The notes under the pieces are model-generated. The model was not told the DNA's origin and ran no database searches. It saw only the letters and a list, made by a program, of their open reading frames with translations. Source: Acanthosoma haemorrhoidale (lineage: Eukaryota > Arthropoda > Insecta > Hemiptera > Acanthosomatidae). Taken from it: a stretch of DNA of 64,000 nucleotides. Both the position numbers and the translations under genes were made by a program. The stretch is from the NCBI GenBank assembly GCA_930367205.1, contig OV884011.1:44653754-44717753 (forward strand). The letters run 5' to 3'. Shown one piece after another: positions 36,991 to 49,626 of the stretch. Positions within the stretch are counted from its first letter, which is position 1; each line of letters opens with the position of its first letter.

Positions 36991-38677
36991 TTTTTAACAA
37001 TTAAGACAGGCAGGTAACGTTCACTTGCAATCCAGGATGTCGGGGGCGGCCGCCTGGGAGGTCTCGTCGACCCTGGCCACTGCCCGGTGGGCGTCAGAAA
37101 GGTTTATGTATAAATCTATAGTCTTTGACCTTTGCTGGCGACTAGCTTAATAGTCTACTGCTAGGCTGGAATTCTACTGTGTATCTTTTTTCTTTGGCTA
37201 ATAATTTATTGCTTCCCGCTTCGAAAATTGATTTTGTATTGTATGGTTGTATAGATGCAGTCTAATCCACTCGACAATTGTATTTGAATACATTTTTAAA
37301 TAGTTTAGAAAGCTGAGCATGGACACCCCATTGTGCTAACAGATAAGAGAATGACAAAGGGGAAACTAGACCATTAAAGAAACTATCAATAAGATTCACG
37401 TAACCATATTCGAAAATTTGTCAAATGAAAAACTAATTGGGCTTATGAGCAGTGCGATCACTTCTAGCATAATAACACATTTTTTAGCAAACTTTTTTTT
37501 CAAGATACTATTGATGTCAAACGGCTAAGGGCCTTTTGCCCAGTCCTCGAAGTTTTCCGTTTAGTCGGACAGTCAGTTTTATCTATGAGTAAAAACCAAA
37601 AACTGAAACAGTTTGACAGACAGACGGCTGACCCGACCTGGTTTATGTTTATCATTTCATGGAATCCTCAAGCTAATGCTGAAACTGAACTGAGTAAAAA
37701 GGCTTTACGCCCAAACCTGTGGCAGATACTGCAGAGAAATCGTTTAAGCTGTTCGTGAGTCATTATGTGTCCCTACCGCCCCCCAAAAAAAATCGTATCA
37801 CCTGTTTCACAGTAGCATGTAACTTGTTACGTTGTATTGTACAATAATGATACAAGTTGTGGAAAGCGAGAGCCTTCGTGTCTTCGTGACCGTAAAGATG
37901 GGCACAGAAGGCTGCTAGTTCGGAACAGGTGAAAGAAGTGAGAAGCCTTGTTTCCTTTGTTGTGGCGGTGGTAGAATAGCCGGTCTCTTGAATGTGAGCC
38001 CACCTCTTAGATAACAGTGTCTGTGCGGCCTTCCAAGGGCGTCTGGCAGTAGGTCATGGAGAGCGTCTGTGGCTTCTACCCCTGGCTAGTACCACTAACC
38101 CTGTTATACTGTTTCTGTTATAGACAGTTGGCAAAAATGGTATTTTGACACCGTAAAATTATGAATTAAATAAGAACTGTTAGATCTCAATTTATTCAAA
38201 TCGTTTTTATTAAATTACAATGTTATTTTTTAATTCAAAACTATTTTATTATACTGCATGTAGAAGTTAATTTATTTATTTGTTTGCAGTACAGTTTACC
38301 ACTAGCGACCATCTTCTAACCGATTCTTGCATTTTTTTCTTTTTATCAATCAACTTTGTTTAATTATTTAGGCCATTATGTTCTCCCACTTAGGACTGGA
38401 AGGATAACTCGCCTATCCTATCAAGAGCGACCCACTCCTATTCACTTCCTGTTCTTTCAAGGGATTCGACCCCCAGAACCTTCATGCTATGAAGTTGTTC
38501 AGAAGAAATTATCTTGCTGATCATTCAAAAATACTGTTTTGGCATGGGTATGTCAAGAGTACAGGAGAGGAGAGTATCGGCTGGTAGAATTAATTTCTGG
38601 GACAAATAATTTAATCGAATTAATCATTAACTAAATCTATGCTTATAGGTACAAAAATTAAAAATATTCTAATACAG
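36991..38677. other. region just upstream of the first NRF exon found
   Basis: No coding exon is identified, although the N-terminal exon of the acyltransferase gene should lie here or further left. 38060-38100 contains GAGCGTCTGTGGCT and CTGGCTAGTACC, which also occur in that order in the retroelement tail at 29299-29584. This may be a third, much decayed copy. Confidence 0.35.
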
Positions 38678-38683
38678 TTGCAG

Positions 38684-41600
38684 ATGCAAGCGGAAGGTAT
38701 GGAGGAGGATTCCTGTGGGGGAACAATTATTGGCTCGGCTCGGCAGTTCACTGCAAGAACATAGAACCCGAACCTCCTTTCAAACTTGGCTTCTATGTCT
38801 TCAGGGCTAGAATATTACTAAATGAAACTATGGGCACTATAAAAGCCAACAAAACGTCTGTAAGTACCACTATAACATAAAAAATAATTTTTGTTCATAG
38901 TCATTCAATAGTTATGTTGCATTAGATGATAATGTACATAAGTTTCCTTTTTCTATCCTTGAAAAACATCAAGGCTCAATTTATCTCTGTCAGTGTTCAG
39001 TTTTGGAATAAATTTGCATGGCCAAAGTCAATTTAATGTGAGAGTTCCATACCAATATTATGATGACTTTGTAATATTATTGGAGAATAGGGTAAAACCA
39101 GGCAAATAATGCCTGTAAAATATTTGAAGTAGAATATAGAATGGCTATTTGGGATGGGTAAGGTTGTATCAATCAGATACTTTGTATCAGATACTAAAAC
39201 ATAGTTGGTACAAGGAGTGGATCCAGTAAAAATGAAGTAGATATACATAGTAACATGGATACTATTAATAACCTTGATAGGGGGGGGGGGCTGCTCTATG
39301 AATCAGCTCCAACTGCCATTGATACAGAAAGATGCAGATACCCAGGGAGAATCAGGATCCACTCCTTACTTATTCAACCACATGTCCCTTTTGATTTGAC
39401 TTATTATAGGAGACCTCAATTCTTCAATTTCTCACTATGTCTTAAAAACTTAATATTTCAGAACTGTAATCAATTTTTTTAACAGATAACAAATATAGGA
39501 CAAAGGAGTAGATAAAAAAAAAAATGTACTAACTTGGTTTAAAATATATTTACACCAGAACACAATTTTTAAACAACAATTTCAATAAAATCTGAATGTC
39601 TATAACTGTTTAAATAGGTACATATTTATTTGAATATATTTTTATGTAGCGATGATACAGGAAATACAAAAATAATTTGTAAATAGATTCGCCTGAGGAT
39701 CTATAATTATCTGTAAATTTAAAGGGGCTATGAAAAAAAAAATATATATATATTTTTGTCATCTCCCTTTTTCAAACAAAGTGTGATTTGAAATTGAAAT
39801 GAAGCTTACAATAATGTGGAAAGTTCTGATACATTTTTATTACTTAATAAAATCACAACTAAATATTAATTTTGGCATGTTTTTAATTATTTATTTGATC
39901 ATTTTTGACTATAGCTGCATTTTACTAAATATTAAATGTACATAAATGAGATTTTGTTTTACAAATGAATAAATCAATGTAATTAATTACAAATTTTGTT
40001 GTATGGCTCTGTATTAAAAAGATTTTAGAATTATGATCTCTAAGTTATATTTATGGTCTAGAGAACGTGGTAAAAATATTAATACATTCCATCGTTCTTC
40101 CAATATCAATGTTTCATAGGATGTTTTTGCTATCACAATGTTTTGATACAGATTTTATATTATTGATTATAAAGGACTCAAGGGTTGTTTGGTTACAACA
40201 GAAGTCTGAGTATCGAACAGCTGTTCAATTCTGTATCAGATACAAATGAGTATCAGTGCCACTTGTATCATGATACAGGATATTCTAGTGGATATATACC
40301 CATGCTGAGCGGGTATCTTAGAATTCTCAAACCAGAAGTTTTGAGATAAGCTGTGGAGTAATATAACACAAAAGTACTCAGAAACTTTATTGTCAGAGTT
40401 GCAATTTTATCTTCTTCCTCTTTTCTAACCACCTCCTGTGTGCTGCTATGAGCAAAGGGGTACATTCAGTTTATCCTGTCCCATTTCCCTGCTGATCGGA
40501 GTCTTTCTGTATAAACATTAAATAGGCTTCAAATATCCACTTGGCTTTATTAATAGCTCATATGCAGCATATATGACCAAACCATCTAGTTGGAGCTCCT
40601 GAAAATAGTATTCAGATGAATCTGCTGTATCCAGAACATCATCATTGTAAGTAATAGGTATGGGTTTGGTATACCTTCTATTATGGATCATTATACTTTA
40701 CTCCAAGGGTCTAGAAGCATTTAGAGTATTGTATTCAATAGCACTACCCCTTTGGGGTTCTGATTAGTAGATTAATTGGTACAGATCTGGCTAGTAGGGG
40801 TTCTCTTACTTACTAAAAAATTCTGGTTGTGGTGTAACATCTAAGGCTGCCAGTTTTATGACTGATTCATAAACAGACATATGTGTTATTTCAAGTCTGT
40901 TTTGTAAGAACAAAGTTTTTACCCACCATAGAGTTTAAGTTTCTTAATACTTACCATATGTTAACTCCCTTGAATATGCCTAAACTATTTTTAAATACGC
41001 TTGTCTAGGCTCAAGGCATTTTAGTCGGAGTTTGCTTACCTCTATCCTGTTCTACTGATGAAGTGATGGAAGTGTTAAACTTCAGTATAGAATCAGCTGG
41101 CCAAGGAGCATACAGAACTGTGGAGTTGACTGCAGTGAAAAACCCTAACTCAGTCTATGAAATCACAGAAGATCCAGTTTTCTGGTCATTAATGTAAGAA
41201 TGTTTAGTTATATTGACAAACCAATGCCTCATAAATTGTTAAAAGATGTAAATTAGTTGGTAATTATTGTATTGCATATTATTCATCACCATGTTCATGG
41301 TTTCACATCCTTTTATCTTTTGATATTCCAATTATAATTTTTCATGGCAGACCTTAAAGATTTTTAGTTAAATATCCTTCTTAGTAAATTTTATGCTCGC
41401 CTATTCACCCATTGAATTTACAATCAATTGACAAATAAAGTAATTTCCTTGTTGATCGGGAGACAAAATTATTTGATCAATCTTAACCCACAAAAGTGGC
41501 ACATCTAATTTTAACTTAACCTTGATAATAGTTTTGGTGGATTTTTATTGAAAGCTTGCAAAATCATAAATATTTTTGAGCAGTGCATGAATTTGTGTTG

Positions 41601-44600
41601 AATATATACCTTTTCTTTTCTAAACAAAAAATGAATTTTTAATTTTCAGATGTTTTACTCTCATCATGTTAGCACTAACATGTCTTGGAACAGGATTTGA
41701 ACTTTATGATAATCACACAACACTGAAACGTAAAATAACAAAATACGTTTATGATAACTACACATATGAAATAGCCAAGTTACCGGAATCACCGTCTTCA
41801 GTTAATCAGTTGAAAATACCAGTTGGAGCCAATAATAATGACAGTAATTAAGATTAAAATTCTTCTCTTTAATAAATTTATTTTCCACCGTACAGACACT
41901 TTTACATTAATATCAATTTGTTTGATTACGTAGATAGCGAAGGTGAATCTTCAGAAAGGAATTCTGTCAACAGTGAAGAAGTAACAGGAAAATTCAGTGA
42001 GTTGATAAGCTATTATGTTATAACTGAGGATTTATTTTATTGTTATTTTCACTGCAGTGAAGGAATTTATTTAAACTTGTTCCTTTCATGGATTACAGGA
42101 GCCCAATATAATATAAAACATACACATTTTTATGTATTCTATGGGGACATTACTTAAAAGTATCAGCTAAAATTTACATGTGTTTGTTCTTTTGTATGGG
42201 CAAATGCATAAAAGTGACAGTAACAATTTACAGGCATGTACTTATGCTAAGTTTGTAAAAATAGGTGTTAAAAACGTTGCATATGTAATAATAAAGCTTA
42301 GATCAATATAAATATACTAACTAAGGTTAATTATTACATCATGCTATGTCTTTGATAGATGTTTTCACAAAGTACAAACCTAAATTCCTGTAAATTATAC
42401 AATGCAAAGAGCCCCAGGTTATTATCAAACAGATTTAAATTGAATCGACTCTGAATTATTCTTGTATAATATAGAAACATCTACAGACTTTATAAAGTTG
42501 GTTAATTTCTTTTATTGGTTACATTCCTCAATTCAGAAAGACTTATTATGTTTGTCTTCTATTACTAATGTACAAAGCTCACTTATTGTTCATTAAAATA
42601 ATGTTTTTATTTTAATAGCAAAATATTGGAAAGAAGTTCTACTATCATTTTCGTTGAAAAGGAATTTTGCTACAGTATGTGAGAAATCAGTTGGCGAGGA
42701 TACAATTCCTACAATTCATGGTTTACGATCGATAAGCATGGCCTGGGTAATACTCGGTCACACCTGTATCATTGTCTTTAAATATTCTGGTAAATTACAA
42801 AAATATCCACTAAAAATAAATTAATATATGTATTAATTATAAGATAACCAAATTTTTTTTGTCACAGATAATCCATCTTACAGATTAATCGTCGAAAAAG
42901 AATTAATATTTCAAACTATCAATAAAGGAGCATATTCAGTAGATACATTCTTCTTTATCAGGTACTTGTCTTCCCAATTTTTAAATAGTTTAATGTTTTT
43001 ATAATTAATTTTGAGTAGAAAATTACTCTTGCACAGAATAAAACCATCTCTTTAGGTTTTCAAGACAGGTTCAATCCTCAGTTTCAATGTATAAGGGCTT
43101 TATTATGATTTAATTTTAAAGTTATATTATTTAATAAACTATTGTAATTATTGTATTAAATATTAATCAGTGGTTTCATATTTATTTAAAATTTATTATT
43201 ATTATTTTAAATTCTTCCTATTATTATTTATCTTTTTTTTCAGTGGTTTGCTGGTATCATATTTATATTTTAGAACTACATCAAAGCATGATATTACCAA
43301 GTACACAAAAACTACTGGCTTCAGTTCTGGTGTTCTAGAATTTATAAGCCTCATAGCCTACAGGTTTGCAAGGTAAATCTTTTCTTTTGTTAAGAAAAAT
43401 ATAGCCAAGCATATTTAAATATACTTGGATTAAAATTTACATGTTGTAATTGTTGTCTAGTAACTTGAACTTAAGCTGAAATATTAGTATCAAATTGGAA
43501 TGGAGCGAGTTAAATTATTGCTTTGGAGAGTTAGTTTTTATTTTTCAGCCCCCATAAATCATTTTTATGCTATTGTGGAACATACATTCAAACAGGCATT
43601 ACCTTAAGACTTATCAAAAAACATTAATATAGCTATAACCCAGGAAACTTTTATATCTCCAAACATTTAAATGTTTGGTATACAATCACAATTAATAAAA
43701 TGTCATTTTTACAATCAAGTGTTATGATCATCAAGCAATCGGTATATCAATTAATCATTATTTATTATTTCAGGCTGACCACGCCATATTTCTTTGTTCT
43801 TGGTTGCGTACAAATATCAATGAAATGGTTCAATCACAATTCTGTTTTTGAACCACCAACTCTTGACCACATCAATTGCCCAAATTACTGGTGGAGAAAT
43901 CTTCTCTATATTAATACTCTGTATCCAGTTCAGGAAATGGTAAGTTTATTAATCAAGACTCTTTATTTTTAATAAATTATAAATATTTCACTTGTTAACT
44001 GGAACTGAACTTGATTAAGCTGACAAACAAATTTTGTAGATTTGTTGATAGCATTAATGTAAATATTTAGGTCAAGTGAGTCATAAGTAACTTCTGTTTT
44101 TTTATCAGACATTTATTTTTCTCTCATTAAATAACAAAATTATATTAATTTTGAAGGGTCCAGGGTGCTTTTCATGGAGTTTCTCTTGCACTTTTTGCAA
44201 CTGCTGAACGTATCTATCCACAGTAATCGTTAAATTTGACTTCAACAACTCATGGTAAATTATTCTTTGACAATCCCACCATACACACAATTAAATCTTT
44301 TTGCCATGGTTGTTTGCTTTCAGATCTGGTAGGGGTGGTTGATCCTTATCAAGCCACTGTCTTTTGCGGACTATATTTTCATAGGTAACCCATTTTTCAT
44401 TGTCTGTTACAATCCTGTATAAAAAAGGCTCAACTCATAGCAGGTAGATCGGAAGTTACTTATGACTCGACCTGATACAACCCACCACTTTATTTATAGT
44501 GTACATTTTTTTTTTTTCAAATGATATTTTTCTTTTATGTTTAAATTTCACTGTTTTATATACAATATACAGCTATAACTTCTATCTATATCCCCTTATT

Positions 44601-47600
44601 ATTATTCATAGAAAATATGGTCCCAGAAAAAAAAAAATTTCTATTATATATGTGTCATGTTTATACTTATAAATTTGCTAATTTCTTAAAGTTAAATATC
44701 CGGGATTAATGAAAAAATATGGTTATTCAATTAAAAACTTATTTATTTTCAGTGTATGCTGTGGAGTTGGTATCTCTCCGACGATACCCAGTTTTATGTT
44801 ATAGGAGTGATACTTCTCATCTTAGCTGTCAAGTGAGTCAAGATTAATTTTTTTTTTTTTAAATTAACTTGAATCATCTATTTATTCCGACATTTATGTT
44901 TTTATTTATTACAGGTATTTCCGAGCAGCTGCTTCAATTATGATGGTCTTCTTGGTGAGCTCATGGTTTACTACTGGTTTTATCGCTTATTCGAACAATC
45001 ATATACCAAAGTGAGCTAAAAATCTTATGTCTACTAATGTAAATTTAACACAAAATAGAAATTTCAAAAATAATAAAAATTTTATTTGTAAATTTTCAGT
45101 GAGGACGATCCGTTAGCACTTTTTGACAAAATATACGACAAACCTTGGACAAGACTTGGACCATACATGGTTGGGATGTCTGTTGGCTGGCTGCTCTTCA
45201 AAACCAACTGTAAAATAAAAATGAATAAGGTAACAGCTAAGTTAATAAATAGAAATATTATACTTAACAAATGATTAGTATTATGATCATTTGTTTGTGT
45301 TTTTCCATAGTGGTCATTAAAAATAATCCATTCATTCTGAAAAATTGCAACTTGTATTTCTAAGACCCTGGATTGTGCTGATTAATTTTTGGTTAAAATA
45401 AAATAAGTTTCTCGAGACATAAATTTCTCTAATTTATAAGCTTTCTCAAGAGAAACTATTAAAGATTTAAAATTTTGATGTTCCCTTATAGTCAAAAACA
45501 AATATGGTAATGCAAAAACAAATTTAAAACATGCGATCTAATATCAACGTTATTAAAAAAATTCACTTCCAATATAATATCTTTATAAAAGACAACTCAA
45601 ATATAATGGACATAAAAATTTAGCGTCATTATTTTTAATAATGATAAGTTTAAAAGTTTATTGTTATCTTCAACAATTATTACAAATATCAATTAATAAT
45701 TCAATATACTATAATAGGATATCTGTTCACAACCATTATTATCCTATTATTACTTCTTAAATGGACTATCAATCCATGATTCAGCATTGTCATTCATCAA
45801 TAACTAAATATTTTAATAAATGCCAAATACTGTTCAATTGAAAATTTTCTAGCTCTAATTATAAAACCCTTAAAATATGGGACCTATCATTCCCTTTCAG
45901 ATATCCAACTTACTATATTCCAAATTGTTTTAAAAAGTCATTAGGAACAATTATATATATATAATAGTAAATATATATGTATATTATTGCATTTTTTTAG
46001 TTATTAGATATATGCAAATGTTTAAATAGGTTAAATTTCACAATATTAATTCAATGTGAATGCGCTGTGCAACAGAGTACAGTCGCTTTAGGATGGACAC
46101 TGACGGTGAGCCTGCTCCTCTTTCTGATATATGGTCTTTTTGGGACCAAACTTAATCCTCTCACTGCAGCCGCATTTTCTTCCCTTTCCCACACAGCTTG
46201 GGCCTTAGGACTCTCATGGATAGTCGTGGCTTGTTCTACTGGATATGGTGGTAAGTCTTGTAAACTAAAATCCTACTGAGTAATAAATTTACTAATTTAG
46301 AGGTTCTGATAATAATTATGTGTTGTACTTTAAACAACTCAGTTTACTTATCCTAATGGATAAGGAAATTATTATTACAAATCAATAATCTTCTACAATT
46401 TACTTCTATAGAATTATTATTGTTATATTATAAACTAGTATTTGACTGAAACTGTGCTTGTGTGGATTTTAGGATGTTACACAATTGTTTAACAGACACA
46501 TGTTTTTGAAATACTCTATGATATTCTGGCTTTTGATGAAATTGTTTTTATTTAATTTTTAAGTTATTGATGTTCAAACTCAAATGCATCACCCATAAAA
46601 GTTTAATGTAATATTATATTTAAATAAAATGTATTAGTTATTTATGGTGAATCTTAACCTTATAAATGAGAAAATACTTAAATTTGCAGGATATGTCTCC
46701 GATATTTTGTCTTCAAGTCTTCTCTACCCATTCAGCAGGGTAACCTATTGCGCTTACCTTGTTCACCCAGTCGTAATAAGGACAATGACAATGCGCATGG
46801 ACACCCCATTGCATCTTAGCCCTGAGATGGTTGTAAGTTGACTCTTATATTTTATATATTGATATGCTCTACCTTTTAAATTATATTTTTTTCAAATCTT
46901 GAGATTAATACACCAAAAGACACTTTCTGTTCTTAGGATCTAAAGAAATAATTTTCTAAAATAGCCTAATAGTCTCTTCTTAATGATTATCAATTAATTA
47001 TAATGATATTCAAGAAGAGCTTCTTTACTTTGAGTGATATTTTTATTAATTCAATTCAATAATAAATAAATTTTTAATCATCAAATTGGCAACTTTAAAA
47101 ATACACAAGAATAAATTATCGTTTCACCTACTGGAAAAATACATTTTTAAATAAAAACGACATCATTCAAAATCCAGAAGAGGGGATATGTTGACTAGTT
47201 GAATGGGATTACACAAGGACCTCATTTATTCAGACTAACTGGGACTAAAGGCAATCCGGGTAATAAGTTATACAAAATCCTTAAATGAGCAGACTTACCA
47301 TTTATTATGATAAAAAAAAAAAATATGAAAAAGCTGTTCACATCATTTCTTAGAAAAGAATTATTCCACTGTCTTCTGTTTCAAACATGAGTGGCATTTG
47401 TATGAAGCACGATGACGATGACGCAAACGCTTTACCATTAGTTGATCAGCTGGATTGTTGCTTGTCAGCTGCAGCATCTGCATGTGTCGTCAGATGTTGT
47501 GGTGTGATTTCTCCTTGCTCACTTTCTGCTGTAGATGTGCTTGCTGCTTCAATTTATTCTTCCATCATAGTGCTGTACCCACTCACTGACGTTTGTAGCT

Positions 47601-48243
47601 CAAATAGCTGGCTATTTTCTCCTCTAGGAGAAGCAGCTTCTTAGTTATTCCTTCATAAACTAGCTTACTAGCTTGTTGCCATGTCGTTCTATGTGAGATG
47701 AAAGCCAACAGTCAAGGTGGATCTGTCGATGGTATATAAATCTTGAACCATAGGATCGCTTGTCCATTGATTCTGCTTTTTTTTTAGATGGATTCTACAC
47801 ATTATAAACTTCTAATGCTTATTTTACTATTAATTTACACTGAATATAGGCAGTATGTAGTAGGATGCCTAAATTGCTTAATTAACTCCATACAGAACAG
47901 AACTATTAAAAAATTATGAAAATGTACACATTGTTTTTTAAATTTACCTAAATATATATATTTAAGGAAATATATCAATAAAGTTTTTCATCACTGAAGT
48001 TTAGATAAACTTAAAGCTAATTTAAATCAGTTCAGTTTTTGATTGGTTCATATAATACAACATTTCCTGATTAATGATCTAACATCTAAATAACTGAGTT
48101 GTGTGATTTTGTTTCAGATTGTTATGTACACAGGACATCTCATTCTTTCATACATCATTTCATTTATAATCTCCCTCCTTTTTGAGGCTCCTATGGTGTC
48201 TCTATTAAGGATAGTTTCACCTACGAAAAGAAAATCAAAGTAA
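38684..48243 (+). CDS. NRF-6 family membrane acyltransferase (nose resistant to fluoxetine-like), 14 exons, N-terminus missing
   Basis: This is a multi-pass membrane protein of the acyltransferase-3 family with an N-terminal NRF domain. The worm relative NRF-6 acts in lipid or drug uptake in epithelia. Exons: 38684-38859, 41009-41193, 41650-41843, 41934-41996, 42619-42789, 42868-42961, 43244-43372, 43774-43939, 44753-44832, 44915-45010, 45100-45229, 46076-46250, 46690-46832, 48118-48243. All junctions are GT-AG and all phases agree, giving 642 residues. NRF-domain marks are DASGRYGGGFLWGNNYWLGS and GVCLPLSCS. Acyltransferase marks are IHGLRSISMAWVILGHT, VDTFFFISGLLVSYLYF, NLLYINTLYPVQEM, LSDDTQFYVIG, STGYGG and FSRVTYCAYLVHPV. 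The first exon may start at 38678 instead. About 80-100 residues, including any signal peptide, lie upstream and were not found. No internal lesion is visible, so the gene is probably functional. Confidence 0.93.
44070..44475 (-). mobile_element. internally deleted mariner in an NRF-gene intron
   Basis: The 406-bp element is flanked by TA (44068-44069 and 44476-44477). Its terminal repeats share GAGTCATAAGTAACTTC, inward from both ends. The minus strand keeps the middle of a mariner transposase: KWVTYENIVRKRQWLDKDQ, then an in-frame stop, then VWWDCQRIIYHELLKSN and LQKVQEKLHEKHPG. A full mariner is about 1.3 kb, so most of it is gone. It lies between exons 43774-43939 and 44753-44832, antisense to the gene, and is inactive. 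Confidence 0.9.
46833..48117 (+). other. last NRF-gene intron, no gene supported inside
   Basis: The intron holds an 85-codon frame (47387-47644) rich in Cys, Ser and Ala in a somewhat GC-richer patch (about 47380-47780). It is probably an old element. No motif or element end was found. Confidence 0.4.
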
Positions 48244-48601
48244 CCATCTTTCATGAGATAGCTTAACTATGTAATCTAACTGTTTTATAATTTCAAGTTT
48301 CATGAGAAACCAAATATAATCAATGATTTGGGTCCATGTTGTTTCCTTATATGTACATACCAATTTAAATATAAAAACTGTTATTTTTATTGTAAACTAT
48401 TTGTGATGTGCAGTACAATTTTAAGTTAATGTTGTAAGATCTGGCTTAAAATGTATAATTTATTTAATAATATCCATTATTAATTAAAACAAATTCATGA
48501 AATTAAGATTTATCTAACATAATTATTGTAAGGATTTAAAAAAATATTAATGAGTTTTGTAGAGTGATTTTTATGTATAGGTGAGAAGTACTATGTATGT
48601 A

Positions 48602-48708
48602 CACAGGTGGTCTGAAAAGTTTCCGACCTCAACATGATGATGATAATAAAATAAATAAAAGCTAAAATAAAAGCTTTGTTAGGTCGGAAACTTTTCAGCC
48701 TGCCCTCG
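48602..48708. mobile_element. mariner-type MITE, copy 2, in the NRF-gene 3' region
   Basis: This 107-bp element is flanked by TA (48600-48601 and 48709-48710) and is nearly identical to 13557-13661; the main differences are in the right tip. It lies about 360 bp after the NRF stop codon, so it is probably inside the 3'UTR. Confidence 0.9.
48645..48671 (+). terminator. MITE-borne AATAAA cluster, candidate poly(A) signals of the NRF gene
   Basis: AATAAA occurs at 48645, 48650, 48654 and 48666. They are the first such hexamers after the stop codon at 48241-48243. The next is at 49147-49152. The element may therefore set the transcript end. Confidence 0.4.
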
Positions 48709-49146
48709 TATACTCATGCAGGCCAGTGTAAATAAGTAATTTTCATTTAGGACAAATGTGGCTACAATAAGACTGTATACCATTGTTCTTTGTATTTCTC
48801 AATGTTAGAGTTAACACATCAGATATTTGCAGGATTAGAGAATGTTATTTGAACCTGTGATATTTAAATAATTGCTTGATGAAGTTTCAGTTAATGGATA
48901 ATTGTACAGAAAAATCAAATTTCAGGTCTAAGTCTGTATAAATTATGAAACGTTGAACTGATTAGTAAAGATATAATGTTGATTTCGAGATCATTGTATG
49001 TGATTGTCCAATTAGTATGTGACTCAAGTGTAATTATTTTCATTTATAATGAATGTATAAAATTTCTTAGTTAGTGTAGAAGTTGAAAATGCATATTAGT
49101 ATTTATAAATCATATAATTCATCAAAGATTATTTTATTACTTTTTA

Positions 49147-49152
49147 AATAAA
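49147..49152 (+). terminator. alternative poly(A) signal of the NRF gene
   Basis: AATAAA lies about 900 bp after the stop codon. It is the first hexamer outside the MITE and may be the ancestral signal. Confidence 0.35.
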
Positions 49153-49391
49153 GATAAATTAGAAAATTAATTTGTATTGTTCTCAGAAATTAATAGATCT
49201 TTTTTTCATTTTGACATAATATATTTATTTTGTACATTATTCATAAGTTATTCAAAGGAATAATATTTACTTCAGTGGATATTATTTACAATTTTCCTAA
49301 TAATTATTTTAAGCTCCATTTGAATCTCCAGGGCCTTTTACACAAGTAAGAATTTTGATCAAAAAATTATAGTTAGTACTTTGATTGTCAG

Positions 49392-49608
49392 TGTTGTGAC
49401 AAGGGGCCGAATAATGAGACACGTTTTCATATGTAATTGAATAACGCGACACAATTTATTTACACAATACATGAGACATAGATATTGCAAACAGTTATAG
49501 TGTATACACTCAAAACTGAAACCTTCTGAACACATGCCAGGTGTTATAACACGCTGATATTTATAACAGCTAACCAAACTTATAGTTATTTATAGCGGCT
49601 TCACTACA
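49392..49608 (-). repeat. 3' LTR
   Basis: The 217-bp LTR is the downstream copy in element orientation. The purine tract abuts it. It is identical in length to the other LTR, with all 7 differences in the half nearest the CACTACA end. Confidence 0.95.
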
Positions 49609-49626
49609 ATCTCCCCCACTTATTTA
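49609..49626 (-). promoter_or_regulatory. polypurine tract for plus-strand priming
   Basis: On the minus strand AAGTGGGGGAGAT directly precedes the 3' LTR, which is the expected place and composition. Confidence 0.8.

Noticed and set aside
37317..37333. The 17-mer GCATGGACACCCCATTG, also present in an NRF exon at 46795
   Set aside because: Similarity stops at both ends of the word and the flanking frames differ, so a duplicated exon is not supported. A 17-base chance match is unlikely but possible in 64 kb.
46030..46075. Earlier acceptor at 46029 for the twelfth NRF exon
   Set aside because: In the required phase it meets a TGA before the conserved region; the acceptor at 46075 gives an open, family-like sequence.
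47387..47644. Cys-rich small protein inside the last NRF intron
   Set aside because: There is no secretion signal or cysteine pattern of a known family, and the surroundings look like a decayed element.
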